This document shows positions 1 to 11,465 of a DNA stretch of 64,000 bases, piece by piece; positions within the stretch are counted from its first letter, which is position 1, and every line of letters begins with the position of its first letter. Origin of the DNA: Hofstenia miamia (Eukaryota; Xenacoelomorpha; Acoela); assembly GCA_004352715.1 (NCBI GenBank), contig SCFE01000008.1, positions 228,544-292,543 of the forward strand. Direction: 5' to 3'. The notes beneath the pieces were generated by a model. It saw nothing but the letters and a program-made list of their open reading frames with translations. It ran no database searches and was not told where the DNA came from. Both the position numbers and the translations under genes were made by a program.

Positions 1-1024
1 CTTAATATGTATTGATAAATTGCATATTTGTATATATGAAAAACTATCTAATTTGAGAATATCATATTTATAAACTTCTCTTCCCTTATCATTGAGAAAA
101 TATTCCCATCGACTCGCCATTATCAAATTATCGGCACCGGTCCAAACTAGTCAAAATCCATAAAAAATATACAGACTGAAAAAAGCTTGGCCGGTTCAGT
201 TGGATCAGCAAAAGTTCTGGACGATTCCAACTCTGTGATGTGGTAGACAATGGCGGTAATAATAAACCCAATCTATCAAAGGATGCAGAATGATAATTTG
301 TATTTCATTGTTTGCAATAATCTGAATTTAGGCCAGAGAATTATTGATGGGACAATTGAATTTGTTGGCCAAGTAAGTAGAATTATTAAGCTCCTTTAGC
401 TTTAGTTATTCAGCAATAACTAGTGTTTCGCCAATTTCATCAGGGAAGCGAGATTTCATTTAAGATTTTATAAATGTTCCTTTATGTGGATCAGTAGTCA
501 TGATTTGGAAAACCTAGTTGAATATTCTGAAAATAATATGACCTTGCCATTTTTGCAGTAACTTACAAACGAAACAAAGTGAGAAAATACTTGAAATTCA
601 ATTCAAGTAGAAAGGTCACAAGGATCTCAGATTTAAATTTTTGAAGTTCACTTTGTACACACTACAATTCCATACCATAGAAATGAGATTATCGATCAAT
701 TTCGGCTGGATGTTTTCTAATATTTAGTGAAAGTGGGGGTGGGGGGGGTTGGAGGGGTATCTTTCGATTATGTGTTTAGTAAATATTGTTATGAAAATAT
801 GCATTATTTATAATATTTAAGCAACAAAAAATTATAAGGAACAGTGAAATGTTTTTGTGTTGTGAGCATAAACACTTCGATTTATTACAAAATAGGAAGC
901 TTCAAAGAATTCGAGGTATATTTATAGCCAATCTGTAAAATCATTTTTTGATAATTTATAATTGTTTTAAACCTCAAAGAATGGTTTTTGATGCATTCAA
1001 ATAAAACTGCTATTATTCAAATTC

Positions 1025-1030
1025 TTTATT
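1025..1030 (-). promoter_or_regulatory. Poly(A) signal AATAAA
   Basis: On the minus strand the hexamer AATAAA lies about 34 nt past the TAA stop of the exon at 1064-1363. Position and sequence fit a polyadenylation signal for that gene. In AT-rich DNA the hexamer also occurs by chance, so the call rests on its placement. Confidence 0.55.
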
Positions 1031-1063
1031 CAGATTTTAAAAATAGTTCTACACTAGACTTCC

Positions 1064-1363
1064 TTACGAAGTTTTTTGTTCTTGTGATTTTTGTGTAACT
1101 TCTACCTCTCCCATTGACTGAATTTGCGTAATGATGTCATCTTTGGCTGTAGGATTGAAAGACGTTATCGATGTGTTTTCGGCGGAGTCTGTTTTTTCAA
1201 GAACAGCGTTGAGCTCATCCCTACACTCTCCACATTTCACAATCGCTTGGCAGATGTCTGTTAGCTGTTTGTCACTTAAGGAAGAACTTGTTTGCATTGA
1301 CACACAACAATAGTCATTCAATTTTTGATTTGCAGATTTTAATTTCTCTTCAATTAATTTTGA
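1064..1363 (-). CDS. Terminal exon of an unrecognised gene (minus strand)
   Basis: This 100-codon open exon follows a plausible acceptor (run of T, then TAG) in phase 0, and ends at TAA with AATAAA just downstream. The protein is acidic and serine/threonine-rich. A CxxC pair (KCGEC) lies in the middle, and the tail is charged and low in complexity (KSQEQKTS). It matches in phase with the exon at 2333-2627, whose donor GTATGC is also phase 0, so the two probably form the 3' end of one gene with an intron of about 970 nt. I do not recognise a family. A short coiled coil (EEKLKSANQKL) starts the exon and continues the helical character of the upstream exon. Confidence 0.5.
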   Translation of the reverse strand, partial: SKLIEEKLKSANQKLNDYCCVSMQTSSSLSDKQLTDICQAIVKCGECRDELNAVLEKTDSAENTSITSFNPTAKDDIITQIQSMGEVEVTQKSQEQKTS

Positions 1364-2332
1364 CTAAAAATATTTGAAATTTAAAAATTATATAAAAACA
1401 TGTGTAATAAGTTCGAAAGCGTCTCCTTAATATTCGAGATGCCTTCTATCCAGAGGAATTACTGTATACTACATATTATTATCACATAACAGAAAATTGG
1501 AATTGCATAGAAATATTATAGACCTTGTAAGGAATTTTAGGCGAACTGTACTTAATTTGAAATTGAGCAATTTTTTAATACAATTTTCGTGTATATACAG
1601 CAAGGCAATACCGTTTCGGCTTGATGTAGATTTAAACAATGCATATTGTTTGTACAAAGATATCACGAACTGCTTGTGCATATAAATCATCATTTACGTT
1701 AACGTTTATGTTGAACTTGAATTTGACTGTAGCTAAAATATTTACGTCCATGCCACGCAGATGTGAATATGGACCGAAAATGCAAGCCAAAACCCGGCCC
1801 AGTACAGGAAATGTCTCGTCAGGCCCTTTTGAATTAGTACCAATTTAGCCCGATTTCGGCCCTTTTTAATACTTTTCAAAAATTTTCTCCAATTTTTTTT
1901 GGTTTTCTACATTAAATTCAAAGTCTGAGTATTCTTATTATTAGAATTTAGAAGAATATATGATGCTAATGCAAAGCTACAAAATGTAATACTTCTAAAG
2001 ACACTGTGTATAATTTATATAGCACTCATTGCAATTACGTCAACTTGTATGCACTTTGCGCAATAAATGCTTTCTTTTCCAATACTACTGCCCAACTACT
2101 GCCCAAGCCCTACCCAGCCCAGGCCTATCTAATGCGACGTGTGTAATCATAATTATATTGGTAAAAAATCGTAGTAATATTAAAAAATCCAACTATTGCC
2201 TTTATGTTATTATAATAATAGCAATGTCCTAATATTGATTATGAGGTGTCACACGAGGTCTTAATATTGAAAGACTTATTGTGTGGCGCTATTTATACGG
2301 AATTTACTAATACTTATACACAAATGGCATAC

Positions 2333-2627
2333 TTTTTCACTAGTTTTGTCCATTTCATTATTAAACAGTTGATAGTTGTCTTTTATTAGAGCATGCTTTC
2401 GTTTAGTAAGAGCTTTCTCAATGTCACTGATTTCCTTGGCAATTGATTGATCGCATATTCGTTTACTTGTTTCCAATGCAATTGATTTGTTAGCCAATGC
2501 ATAGGCTACACCTTTTACTTCTTTCTTTTTTGCATTCGTTTCTTTCATTACCTCAGTCAACTCTTTTACTGTATTTTCGATGTGCTTACCTAAATAAAAA
2601 ATTTTAAAAACTTCATAGAGCTTCATT
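2333..2627 (-). CDS. Internal coiled-coil exon of the same gene
   Basis: The exon begins after a strong pyrimidine-rich acceptor ending in CGCAG and ends at donor GTATGC in phase 0. It encodes 98 residues rich in Lys, Glu and Ala with heptad-like spacing (for example KHIENTVKELTEVMKET and EISDIEKALTKRKHA), so a coiled coil is likely. Reading through the donor gives a stop 18 codons later. The spliced product would continue into the exon at 1064-1363. A second, nearly identical copy of part of this exon sits at 4020-4262 beyond a single N and is probably the other haplotype. The gene family is not recognised. A tripartite-motif-like protein is possible but unsupported. Confidence 0.5.
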
Positions 2628-2880
2628 CTGCGAAAAAAATATTTTACTTATTAACTAATTAAACTAATTTTCCAAGCTACAAATGTATTTATCTGTTTTA
2701 CATGAATCAGAGATAAGATCCGGTTAGACTTGTCTTACAAGGACGCTACCGGGCCAACAAACTGAATCACACCTAAACTATTTGTGGAAGTAAAGTGAAA
2801 TAGATTTTAAAGTTTTAGCATACAACTAATATTTGTTATATCCATAAAACCTGTTTTCAACAGTCCACTATCAATTTGGT

Positions 2881-2931
2881 TTAAATAAATATTATATATA
2901 TAAATATTATATATATATATATATATATATA
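2881..2931. repeat. (TA)n microsatellite
   Basis: Alternating TA with interruptions. It has a counterpart in the haplotype copy at about 4520-4566 with a different repeat length. Confidence 0.7.
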
Positions 2932-3136
2932 AATTTCTTAGTGTGCATAATTTTATATATATATACATAGGAAAACATATGTTGTACGGCTTTAAGCAAG
3001 ACGGACATTTAATCTAAAATTAACAGAATTATATGCCAGCATTAAATATTGCTTTTAAATTTTATTTTGCGTTGCCTCCTTCATTACTTCAAGTGACTCA
3101 ATGATGTTACTTGTGGAACAATTTCTCCAGCTTTAA

Positions 3137-3816
3137 CCCTTTAGATGCCAAGACTCATATGTGAGTCAAGCCCATATCGCAATGGCTCACATATGAGTCA
3201 TTACTCTAATGTTATTTATTGCATTATAGAAACACTACGGCAGCAGGGAAACACATATAAATCAATGTTCGGCTATTTGTGCAAACTTCTTCGATTCAAT
3301 TTGGATGTTTGGTAGTAAGAGAGCTGTGATTGGTTGAGTTGGCTCCTATGCCGTGGAGGTTGACAGAGCTCCTATGCTGTACCAGAATAAATATTAGCGA
3401 AGAGATTGAATGTGTTGTAGCCTCCTCCACAGCAAGCTGACATCCCTTTCCATTTCCCTGAGTGCCTGCCTTCTACAGACAAAGTGGAAAGGCCAAGAAC
3501 GAGATGCCGTGAGTGCCTCAAGCACGAAAAGCACAGCAACACACATAATGTCTGTTCAGGTTGTCCAGGCAAGCCACCCCTGTGCGTGGCTTGTTTTAAG
3601 ACATGGCACCAGGATCAACCCTGATTACCTCTGCAATAATAATTATCACCTGTTGACTCCCAAACATGTCAATTGATGTTATTTATGCTTCAAATTACAT
3701 ATAATGTAATGTTTTGTAATATATCATCAATTTCACATGATTAGAAAAAAAGGATTTTTTTTCATTTTTACGGCGTCTGGGGATACTCCGAATATTTAGT
3801 AACGGATGCTAAAGGG
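3137..3816 (+). mobile_element. piggyBac-type deletion derivative, 680 bp, TTAA target duplication
   Basis: The element starts CCCTTTAGATGCC and its other end reads CCCTTTAGCATCC on the opposite strand. TTAA flanks it at 3133-3136 and 3817-3820. The CCCTTT ends and the TTAA target are classic for piggyBac. A subterminal inverted pair (GACTCATATGTGAGTC at 3152-3167 and its near complement at 3185-3199) lies near the left end. The haplotype copy has a single TTAA at 4768-4771 in the same context, which is an exact empty site. The element keeps only the 3' end of a transposase gene, so it cannot move on its own. Confidence 0.85.
3481..3624 (+). pseudogene. C-terminal cysteine-rich domain remnant of piggyBac transposase
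   Basis: In the frame starting at 3481 the sequence encodes a Cys/His cluster, RCREC, then CSGC, then LCVACF and TWH, ending at TGA 3622. Spacing and order match the C-terminal zinc-binding domain of piggyBac transposases, which binds the terminal repeats. The catalytic DDD domain is absent. About 350 bp upstream to the left terminus hold no matching coding sequence. Retention of only this domain beside the right end fits an internal deletion derivative. Confidence 0.75.
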
Positions 3817-4019
3817 TTAAAGACATGTTGATATTAGTCAGAAATTGAACGAAAACTTTGTTACAATGGAGTAAAGCAAATTGAATACTATGAAACATTT
3901 TTCACTGGAAGGACAATGGATTAAATACTACAAAATCAGGAGATCAAATAAGCTTGAAGTTAGGTCAAACATTTCTATAACCATCAGCATTAAACAACGA
4001 TCCACTGTTGCGTAAATGN

Positions 4020-4262
4020 ATTAGAGCATGCTTTCGTTTAGTAAGAGCTTTCTCAATGTCACTGATTTCCTTGGCAATTGATTGATCACATATTCGTTTA
4101 CTTGTTTCCAATGCAATTGATTTGTTAGCCAATGCATAGGCTACACCTTTTACTTCTTTCTTTTTTGCATTCGTTTCTTTCATTACCTCAGTCAACTCTT
4201 TTACTGTATTTTCGATGTGCTTACCTAAATTAAAAATTTTAAAAACTTCAAAGAGCTTCATT
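4020..4262 (-). CDS. Haplotype copy of the coiled-coil exon, truncated by N
   Basis: This repeats 2385-2627 with a few substitutions, including Tyr to Phe and Tyr to Asn near the start. The N at 4019 cuts it off, so the last 17 codons are missing. The acceptor CGCAG is conserved. It is best read as the alternative allele of the same exon, not as a paralog, because the surrounding non-coding DNA is equally similar. Confidence 0.55.
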
Positions 4263-4969
4263 CTGCGAAAAAAATATTTTACTTATTAACTAATTAAACT
4301 AATTTTCCAAGCTAAAAATGTATTTATCTGTTTTACATGAATCAGAGATAAGATCCGGTTAGACTTGTCTTACAAGGACGCTACCGGGCCAACAAACTGA
4401 ATCACACCTAAACTATTTGTGGAAGTAAAGTGAAATAGATTTTAAAGTTTTAGCATACAACTAATATTTGTTATATCCATAAAACCTGTTTTCAACAGTC
4501 CACTATCAATTTGGTTTAAATAAATATTATATATATAAATATTATATATACATATATATATGTATAAATTTCTTAGTGTGCATAATTTTATATATATATA
4601 CATAGGAAAACATATGTTGTACGGCTTTAAGCAAAACGGACATTTAATCTAAAATTAACAGAATTATATGCCAGCATTAAATATTGCTTTTAAATTTTAT
4701 TTTGCGTTGGCTCCTTCATTACTTCAAGTGACTCAATGATGTTACTTGTGGAACAATTTCTCCAGCTTTAAGGACATGTTGATATGAGGCAGAAATTGAA
4801 CGAAAACTTTGTTACAATGGAGTGAAGCAAATTGAATACTATGAAACATTTTTCACTGGAAGGACAATGGATTAAATACTACAAAATCAGGAAATGAAAT
4901 AAGCTTGAAGTTAGGTCAAACATTTATATAACCATCAGCATTAAACAACGATCCACTGTTGCGTAAATG

Positions 4970-6235
4970 CTAACATGTTCAATCTTCCACTGCTACTTTT
5001 ATAATAGCTCTTGCTTTCGAAGTGTTCGCCTTCTCGCAAAATGAAGTTGCCCACAAACGCTGAAGACACATTAGAGGCGTGGTTACATTTAGCAAAAAAG
5101 TAGCATTTATATCAAAATTGTTTCAAGTTTTTCAGTTTACTTGAAAAAAGTTGAGTATGATAGACAAATATAACAAAATGTAAATTTTCATTGGCAACAA
5201 TTTTTTTATAATAGAAATTGCATTGACTGTATTTTTGATGAACTGCACTGCATTGACTGTTGAACAACAGTAAATTATTTTTTAATTTCAGGCTATTTTT
5301 GAGCCATTTTTCAATACCTTGGACAAGACATTGCCCTCCTGTCTCAAAAGCATTTTAAAATTTCAAAGAATGCTTTATTTGCAAACCCGTTTGAATCATT
5401 TTTATTGAAATTGTTTTATGAATTGTAAGAAGTGAGAAGCTAATTTTTTCAATGATAATTTGAAATGAGTTAATTTGTTTTTCTTCGAAAAAATTAAATG
5501 CCTATTACTCTGAAACTAATAGAGATATCTAATAATCGAAAAAAACCACAAGATAGAAGACTACAGTGCTGTCTATAGGAATAAGGCCCTTAGCCAGCAT
5601 AATCATCTAAAGGGGTCGATGCGAATTTAGGAGGGGTTGATGGGAATTTCAATTTTCTTTTTAATATAAGCTAAAATTTTACCAAGACTGTACATCATTA
5701 TATTTTTGTTGCATCCATGGGCGCACGCGGGTTTTCTACCTTGTGACATCATCTAATATAGTGATAAAGTAAGTGACCCGCGAAATTTTTTTGAAAATAT
5801 GGACAAAATAGACATAGAATTGCATTATTAGAAGCAATGTTACAGCAATTGAATTCACAAATTTTATTTTTACATGCTGATTTTTTTATTTTGCTCTTAG
5901 CTTTGTTGTCTAGCAGGGGTTGCCTGACCTTCCAAGGGGGTTTTGAACCCATCCTACACCCCTTTGGTTCCGGCTACTTGATAATGAAATTTTAAATTGT
6001 TTTAGTAATTTCGTCGCTTTGCATGTCTCTTTGTACAAGTAATCCTATTTACTGGAGACTAATCTAAGCGTTTATAAATTTCGTAATATTATTTGAACTG
6101 TATTCCATATTCATATTATAATGGGAATCTCGGGATATGTGATGGGATAAGACAAGCAGAAATGGCCATCAGATGGGACAGAGAAGCATGTTTCTTAGAG
6201 AAGCCTGAAAGATTTCTTTTCTTTCTTTCACCTTT
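4970..6235. other. Intergenic, no gene recognised
   Basis: AT-rich sequence without convincing exons. A C/G-rich stretch around 5580-5650 and another at 5905-5960 look like the borders of an old repeat, but I could not pair their ends. Confidence 0.4.
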
Positions 6236-6981
6236 CTGGTTTCTGGGCAATGACTTCTGGGCACAGTTTTATTGTAATTTGGTATTGCATCTACAAAACA
6301 TAAAAAAAGCTTACGTCATTTATTGCTCGCATATTGACGAATTATTTTTTGAGCACGCTTTTTAAAATCGATCATGACTTAATTTTACAAAACCTAACAA
6401 AATAATAAACTTTGGAGAAAAGTATTATAATTGAACAAAACGGAAATATTAATTTTAGTAATATGTGACAAACATCATATTCCATAAAATTTTTTTAGCA
6501 AATTTCAATACAATAACTAAAACTAAAACAGCATCAATTATTTTCAATGTGGAAAATAGTCCTAAAAATGTATGTTTGAAAAGTTATTTGTTTGTATTGG
6601 CTTCAAATTAGGAATATAAAAAATTATCATCGAAATGTATTATACAGTTTAATTAGATTTCAGTCATGCCTGCCGCTAATCTATTGCTTGCTGATTTACA
6701 AAATCTGTCAGACACCCAATTGGCTTCGGTGGTTAGTGCTTTAAAAAGATACCATAATCTCCCTCTTTCGCCAAGTTGTCAACTCCTTAACACGTTCAGA
6801 CCAGTAAACCCTTTCAATGTTGTCTTGTCATTTCTGTCAGACTCACTTGCTAAGCTCACCTCCAATATTTCGTCCATGCATTCTCAAATGTTCTCCTACA
6901 GTGCTTCTGCATCACGCACCATTACTAATCGTCCTAACAATTGTGCTCCACGTACTGCTCCTGCTGCTGCTCCCTCTCCTG
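6236..6981 (+). repeat. Haplotype copy of the LINE 5' region
   Basis: This matches 7030-7803 nearly base for base, except that the second copy holds about 31 extra bases near 7281. The junction is the N at 6982 followed by a run of C. It is likely an assembly duplication of one locus. Confidence 0.65.
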
Positions 6982-8319
6982 NCCCCCCCCCCTATTGAAG
7001 CTCCATTAAATTGCGGATTTGAGAATTTGCTGGTTTCTGGGCAATGACTTCTGGGCACAGTTTTATTGTAATTTGGTATTGCATCTACAAAACATAAAAA
7101 AAGCTTACGTCATTTATTGATCGCATATTGACGAATTATTTTTTGAGCACGCTTTTTAAAATCGATCATGACTTAATTTTACAAAACCTAACAAAATAAT
7201 GAACTTTGGAGAAAAGTATTATAATTGAACAAAACAGAAATATTAATTTTAGTAATATGTGACAAACATCATATTCCATAGCACGATATAAAATTGGAAA
7301 TCAAGCAAAAAATTTTTTTAGCAAATTTCAATACAATAACTAAATCTAAAACAGCATCAATTATTTTCAATGTTGAAAATAGTCCTAAAATGTATGTTTG
7401 AAAATTTATTTGTTTGTATTGGCTTCAAATTAGGAATATAAAAAATTATCATCGAAATTTATTATACAGTTTAATTAGATTTCAGTCATGCCTGCTGCTA
7501 ATCTATTGCTTGCTGATTTACAAAATCTGTCAGACACCCAATTGGCTTCGGTGGTTAGTGCTTTAAAAAGATAACATAATCTCCCTCTTTCGCCAAGTTG
7601 TCAACTCCTTAACACGTTCAGACCAGTAAACCTTTTCAATGTTGTCTTGTCATTTCTGTCAGACTCACTTGCTAAGCTCACCTCCAATATTTCGTCGATG
7701 CATTCTCAAATGTTCTCCTACAGTGCTTCTGCATCACGCACCATTACTAATCGTCCTAACAATTGTGCTCCACGTACTGCTCCTGCTGCTGCTCCCTCTC
7801 CTGTGCCGCCACTTGCCCCTGATCAATCTGGTCCACCACCTACTCACCGCAATCATCGCCCTCGTCACTTCCTTGGCACTAGTTCCGCTGGTGAACTGCC
7901 TGCTGTTCCAATTAGTTCTCTCCTCATCCTCCTCGTAAAGCTCACATCTATATCGGCCGTTTTGCTAATTCTGTTTCTGCTTCTGACGTTGCTGATCACC
8001 TCTGTTGCTCCTCTCTCCAATTTGATGACGTCCTTCCGTCCTTTCACCACGTACGGATTCTTCAATCGCCTCCTTCCATATTGTCTGCAATCAAAAGTCT
8101 CATCTTGCTCTCATGGATCCTGATGTGTGGTCAGATGGCCTCTTGATCTGATACTACCGTCTCTCTGATGATGAGCGCAATTCTTTTGGCCTTCGTCCCA
8201 GCCGTCATGATGCTTCTGGTGGTAATTGCCTACCTGCACCTCCTAGCTTGGATCTTACTCCTAACCCCAACTCTGATTTCTCTTTTTTGCTCGCCAATGC
8301 TCGCATTGTGGTGTTCTGA

Positions 8320-8541
8320 TTGCCTCACTTCGCCCTAACCTTGACATCCACCCTCTGTCCTTTGAGTCTTTTTCCTTCCAGCAGTCCTTTTCGTATTCCC
8401 ATTGCTGATTTTTCATCCATGCTTGAGTACTTTCATGATCAGTCTATCAACCTCTCACGTCAATTTGGATTTCCCGCTCCTCCTCATCTCCTCATCTGTG
8501 GTGACTTCAACCTTCCTAATGTTTGCTGGAAAACATCTTAG
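8320..8541 (+). pseudogene. LINE endonuclease (APE-type) fragment
   Basis: The 73-codon open stretch ends with LLICGDFNLPNVCWKTS. The GDFN motif is the conserved Asp-containing block of apurinic-type endonucleases that nick target DNA during LINE insertion. Preceding blocks are frameshifted. It is embedded in the LINE at 7030-9950. Confidence 0.6.
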
Positions 8542-8572
8542 ATCTCTCCACTGTTAAAATCCAATCAGTTTC

Positions 8573-9620
8573 CCTCCTCTCAAGGCACTTCTTATCATCC
8601 AATAGCTATTATTTCTCTGTTAACAATAATCTCTGAGCGCCTTGTCTTCCGTAATGTGTTCCCTAAAATTCATCATCTCATCTTCGCTTCTCAGCATGGG
8701 AACCTTCCGGGTCATTCTACCATCACTAACTTGCTCACTTTAATTGAAAACTGCTATTTCCACTCTGATCGTAATGATCCTGGTTGCATTATCTTTCTTG
8801 ACATTTCTAAAGCTATTTGGTTTTGATGCTGACTTCATCAAACTCTTTCAGTCTTACCTGTCCAATTGTTGTCAGCGTGTCAAAATCAACTCGTCCATTT
8901 CTTCACCTGCTCTTGTCTCTAGTGGTGCTCCTCAAGATTCCGTGCTTGCTGTTCTCTTTTTCCTTGTTGCTATCAACGACCTCCCTTAATCTGTCCTCAA
9001 CTCATCCTGTCTACAATACATTGATGAAACTGCGATTGTCAACTTTGGTAGTTCTTTTATTCCAATATTACCTCTGATCTTGAGCTTTTGTCTACTTGGT
9101 CTTCTGTTAACCATCTTGATTTTAACCCAACCAAGACATGTGGTATTTCCTTTTCTGTATATCTTCCTTCTGATCTTCCTCTTCCTGTGAACTTTTCCCC
9201 TCATCCTACTCATCTTGGAGTTCAGCTTGCTGATAACTTAAATTGTTTTGGACATGTGTCCTTACGTCTCCGCAAAGCTAATTCCTCACTCTTTGCACTT
9301 TTCTGCAAAATTCCCTTTATTTCCACGGCTGCTGTGAAACTCTCTTTGTTCAAGTCTATTCCTTGGTTCATTCTTCTCTATGCTTGTCCCTGCTGGTGGA
9401 GTTCCCGTTTCTTGTTCCACTCTATGGAGCGTTTCCAGAAGCCTTCAAATGTATCTCTCCCTTACCATACAAAGACGCCCTTCTCAAATTCTCCCCTCCC
9501 GCTTTCACTCTACTTCCATGCTTGCGATCGCCTCCTGTTCAATTGACTGCTTACTCGCAAATTGGATCTTGATCCTTTTGATTTCATTAAATTCTCTAAT
9601 TCCCATCCACTCACTCTGAT
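8573..9620 (+). pseudogene. LINE reverse transcriptase remnants
   Basis: Conserved RT blocks can be followed across three frames: the ISERLV region, the HGNLPGHST block, IIFLDISKA (the first catalytic Asp region), a degraded SGAPQDSVL block and then a thumb-like HLGVQLADNLNCFGH. The second catalytic box, normally Y/FADD, reads as a frame-disrupted YIDET-like stretch near 9020. At least four frameshifts or stops show that it is a pseudogene. Confidence 0.6.
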
Positions 9621-10294
9621 GATGTTATCACTTTGTCCATTCGTCCTCCCAAGAAACATCGCATCCTTCACTCATTTTTCAATCGTGCTTGTACTCCTGC
9701 TAATTACATCTTGACTCTCAACCCTCCAACAGCGATTGATTTCTTTTCCCCGCCACCGAGCTTCAAGAAATCTTTGATGTCTTTCCTCTTTGCTGAGGCC
9801 TTCTCCAAATTTGCCTACTCTTCCATCTGCTCCTATTTCATCTTCTGCGACTGTCCTCGCTGCAGTAAACGAGGTTTTAACACCCGAAATATTTTTAAGC
9901 CTAACATAATTATACATTTTTAAATTATAATTCATAATTGCCAAAATTTTGAGCATTTTGTTGTTAAAGTTTAATTGGTATACTTTTCAATGTTGCATTA
10001 GTTTGAAAATTATGGTGTTGGCTGACATATCAATGCATTATTGCAATTAGTAGGCAGTTGATTGCTTTACTTTAGTCTCGGGTCTCTGCATCAGCCGTAC
10101 AGACTGTACAGACTGCTGTTTTAAATAATTAATGAAGATGAAAGTTAAATACTTTCCATAAGTGTGTGAGTGTAATCGGTTAGTATATTTCATAAATTCT
10201 TAAAAATTCAATTAGCCCAAATATTTGCCATATCTTTTGGAAAGTTTGGCGAATATTTAGCAAATTCTTGGAAAGTTTACAAATTATTTAAATA

Positions 10295-10316
10295 ATTTGC
10301 CAAATATTTGGCAAAT
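10295..10316. repeat. 22-bp perfect palindrome
   Basis: ATTTGCCAAAT is followed directly by its exact complement ATTTGGCAAAT. It lies inside a cluster of diverged copies of the same motif (10210-10400), which look like the inside of an old inverted-repeat element. Confidence 0.6.
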
Positions 10317-10667
10317 AATTGCCAAATCTTTTGAACTTATTTGAAATAAAATCTAAAAATTTGGTACTAATTTGGAATTTATTTGACAAATTTCCAAATT
10401 TTTTTACTAGGCTTACCTCTGGGACTTTTCATTCAGATGAAAATTTTGATCTTATCCCTTTGCCTAATCAAGTTTTTGAAAAGAAATCTAAACTTGAATT
10501 TATTGACAAATCTTATTCCCAACTTTCACTCTATTTGTTAATTGCGTTTTTCAAAATATAGTTTTCTAGCTGCGGCCCTAAATGTACATTAAATGAAATA
10601 ATCGTTAAACGCTTTAATTACTTCTTCGTTAATATACTTAACCCTGTTGAAGGCATTTAGAGTTAGT

Positions 10668-10671
<4 letters not shown>

Positions 10672-10700
<29 letters not shown>

Positions 10701-10822
10701 NNNNNNNNNNNNNNNNNNNNNNNNNNNNNNNNNNNNNNNNNNNNNNNNNNNNNNNNNNNNNNNNNNNNNNNNNNNNNNNNNNNNNNNNNNNNNNNNNNNN
10801 NNNNNNNNNNNNNNNNNNNNNN

Positions 10823-10855
<33 letters not shown>
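10672..10855. repeat. (TA)n microsatellite interrupted by a gap
   Basis: TA repeats flank an N run at 10701-10822. The gap is probably unassembled microsatellite. Confidence 0.8.
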
Positions 10856-10858
<3 letters not shown>

Positions 10859-11250
10859 GTCGCGTTCTTTTACATAAAAACCCAGTTGTTTTAGTTCAAA
10901 ACTCCTTATTTTAGTCTTCCAATTATTTGCTATAGCGTTGATCACATGCGGCGATATATTTGCTAATTTTGAGAAAAACAAATTTTTGAAAGTGTTGCAT
11001 AAGATTTTATAAAATGTATACTACTGGATTAGATGCTAATAAAGCATTGTACATTATGTCATAGATAATAATACTCAAATCTAATTATGACCCACTCAAA
11101 GGCACCTAATTTCCTAGAAAAAATCCTAGTTACACTTCTCTGTTAAGCGTCTCAATTTCACTAGTGACTAGTTAATAGTAATCAACTAAGTACATAAATG
11201 TCCTAAACATTTAAATGATTAATAAATTATGCCTACCTAGACAAATAGAC

Positions 11251-11465
11251 CAGTGGAACATCCCCCCTTCAGATTTCTAAATTTAATTTTGACTGGATAA
11301 ATCAAAAAATTTTTCGTAAAAAATTGAAAAATTTAAAATCTAGGATCGTGAAATGCATTTTAGGGTCTATTTTCTCAATATTTTCAAAAATTTTCGCGTG
11401 GGTGCGCCCCGCATCAGGAAATGACAATGATGCCCCCCCTTTAGAAAATCCTGGGTACACCCCTG
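11251..11465. mobile_element. Small hAT-type non-autonomous element (215 bp)
   Basis: The left end reads CAGTGG and the right end, on the opposite strand, CAGGGG. Both fit the YARNG start of hAT termini. The flanks AAATAGAC (11243-11250) and AAATGGAC (11466-11473) agree at 7 of 8 bases, the target-duplication size of hAT. Beyond the first bases the inverted repeats are weak (8 of 13). There is no coding capacity. Confidence 0.5.

Larger units (their letters stand above)
2385..4018. repeat. Haplotype copy A (carries the piggyBac insertion)
   Basis: 2385-3136 and 3817-4018 match 4020-4968 across coding and non-coding sequence with scattered substitutions. The single N at 4019 separates the copies. 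Copy A carries 680 extra bases plus a duplicated TTAA. The pattern fits a collapsed or misjoined heterozygous region. Confidence 0.7.
7030..9950 (+). mobile_element. Decayed non-LTR retrotransposon (LINE), plus strand
   Basis: Reading-frame fragments appear in LINE order. An ORF1-like start (MPAANLLLADLQN) is at 7488. An apurinic-endonuclease fragment with LLICGDFNLPN is near 8490. Reverse transcriptase pieces follow (PIAIISLLTIISERL; HGNLPGHSTITNLLTLIE; IIFLDISKA; KINSSISSPALVSSG) over about 8590-9000. The C-terminal part has HLGV and YACPCWW, and ends with a Cys pair (CDCPRC). Stops and frameshifts separate all of these, so the copy is dead. The family could be CR1, Jockey or a relative. 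The coding strand is strikingly rich in C and T. Confidence 0.7.

Noticed and set aside
1497-1848. Overlapping short plus-strand frames
   Set aside because: No splice, composition or homology support.
10601-10981. Open frames on both strands through the N run and TA repeats
   Set aside because: They consist of N and alternating Tyr/Ile codons from (TA)n, with no coding evidence.
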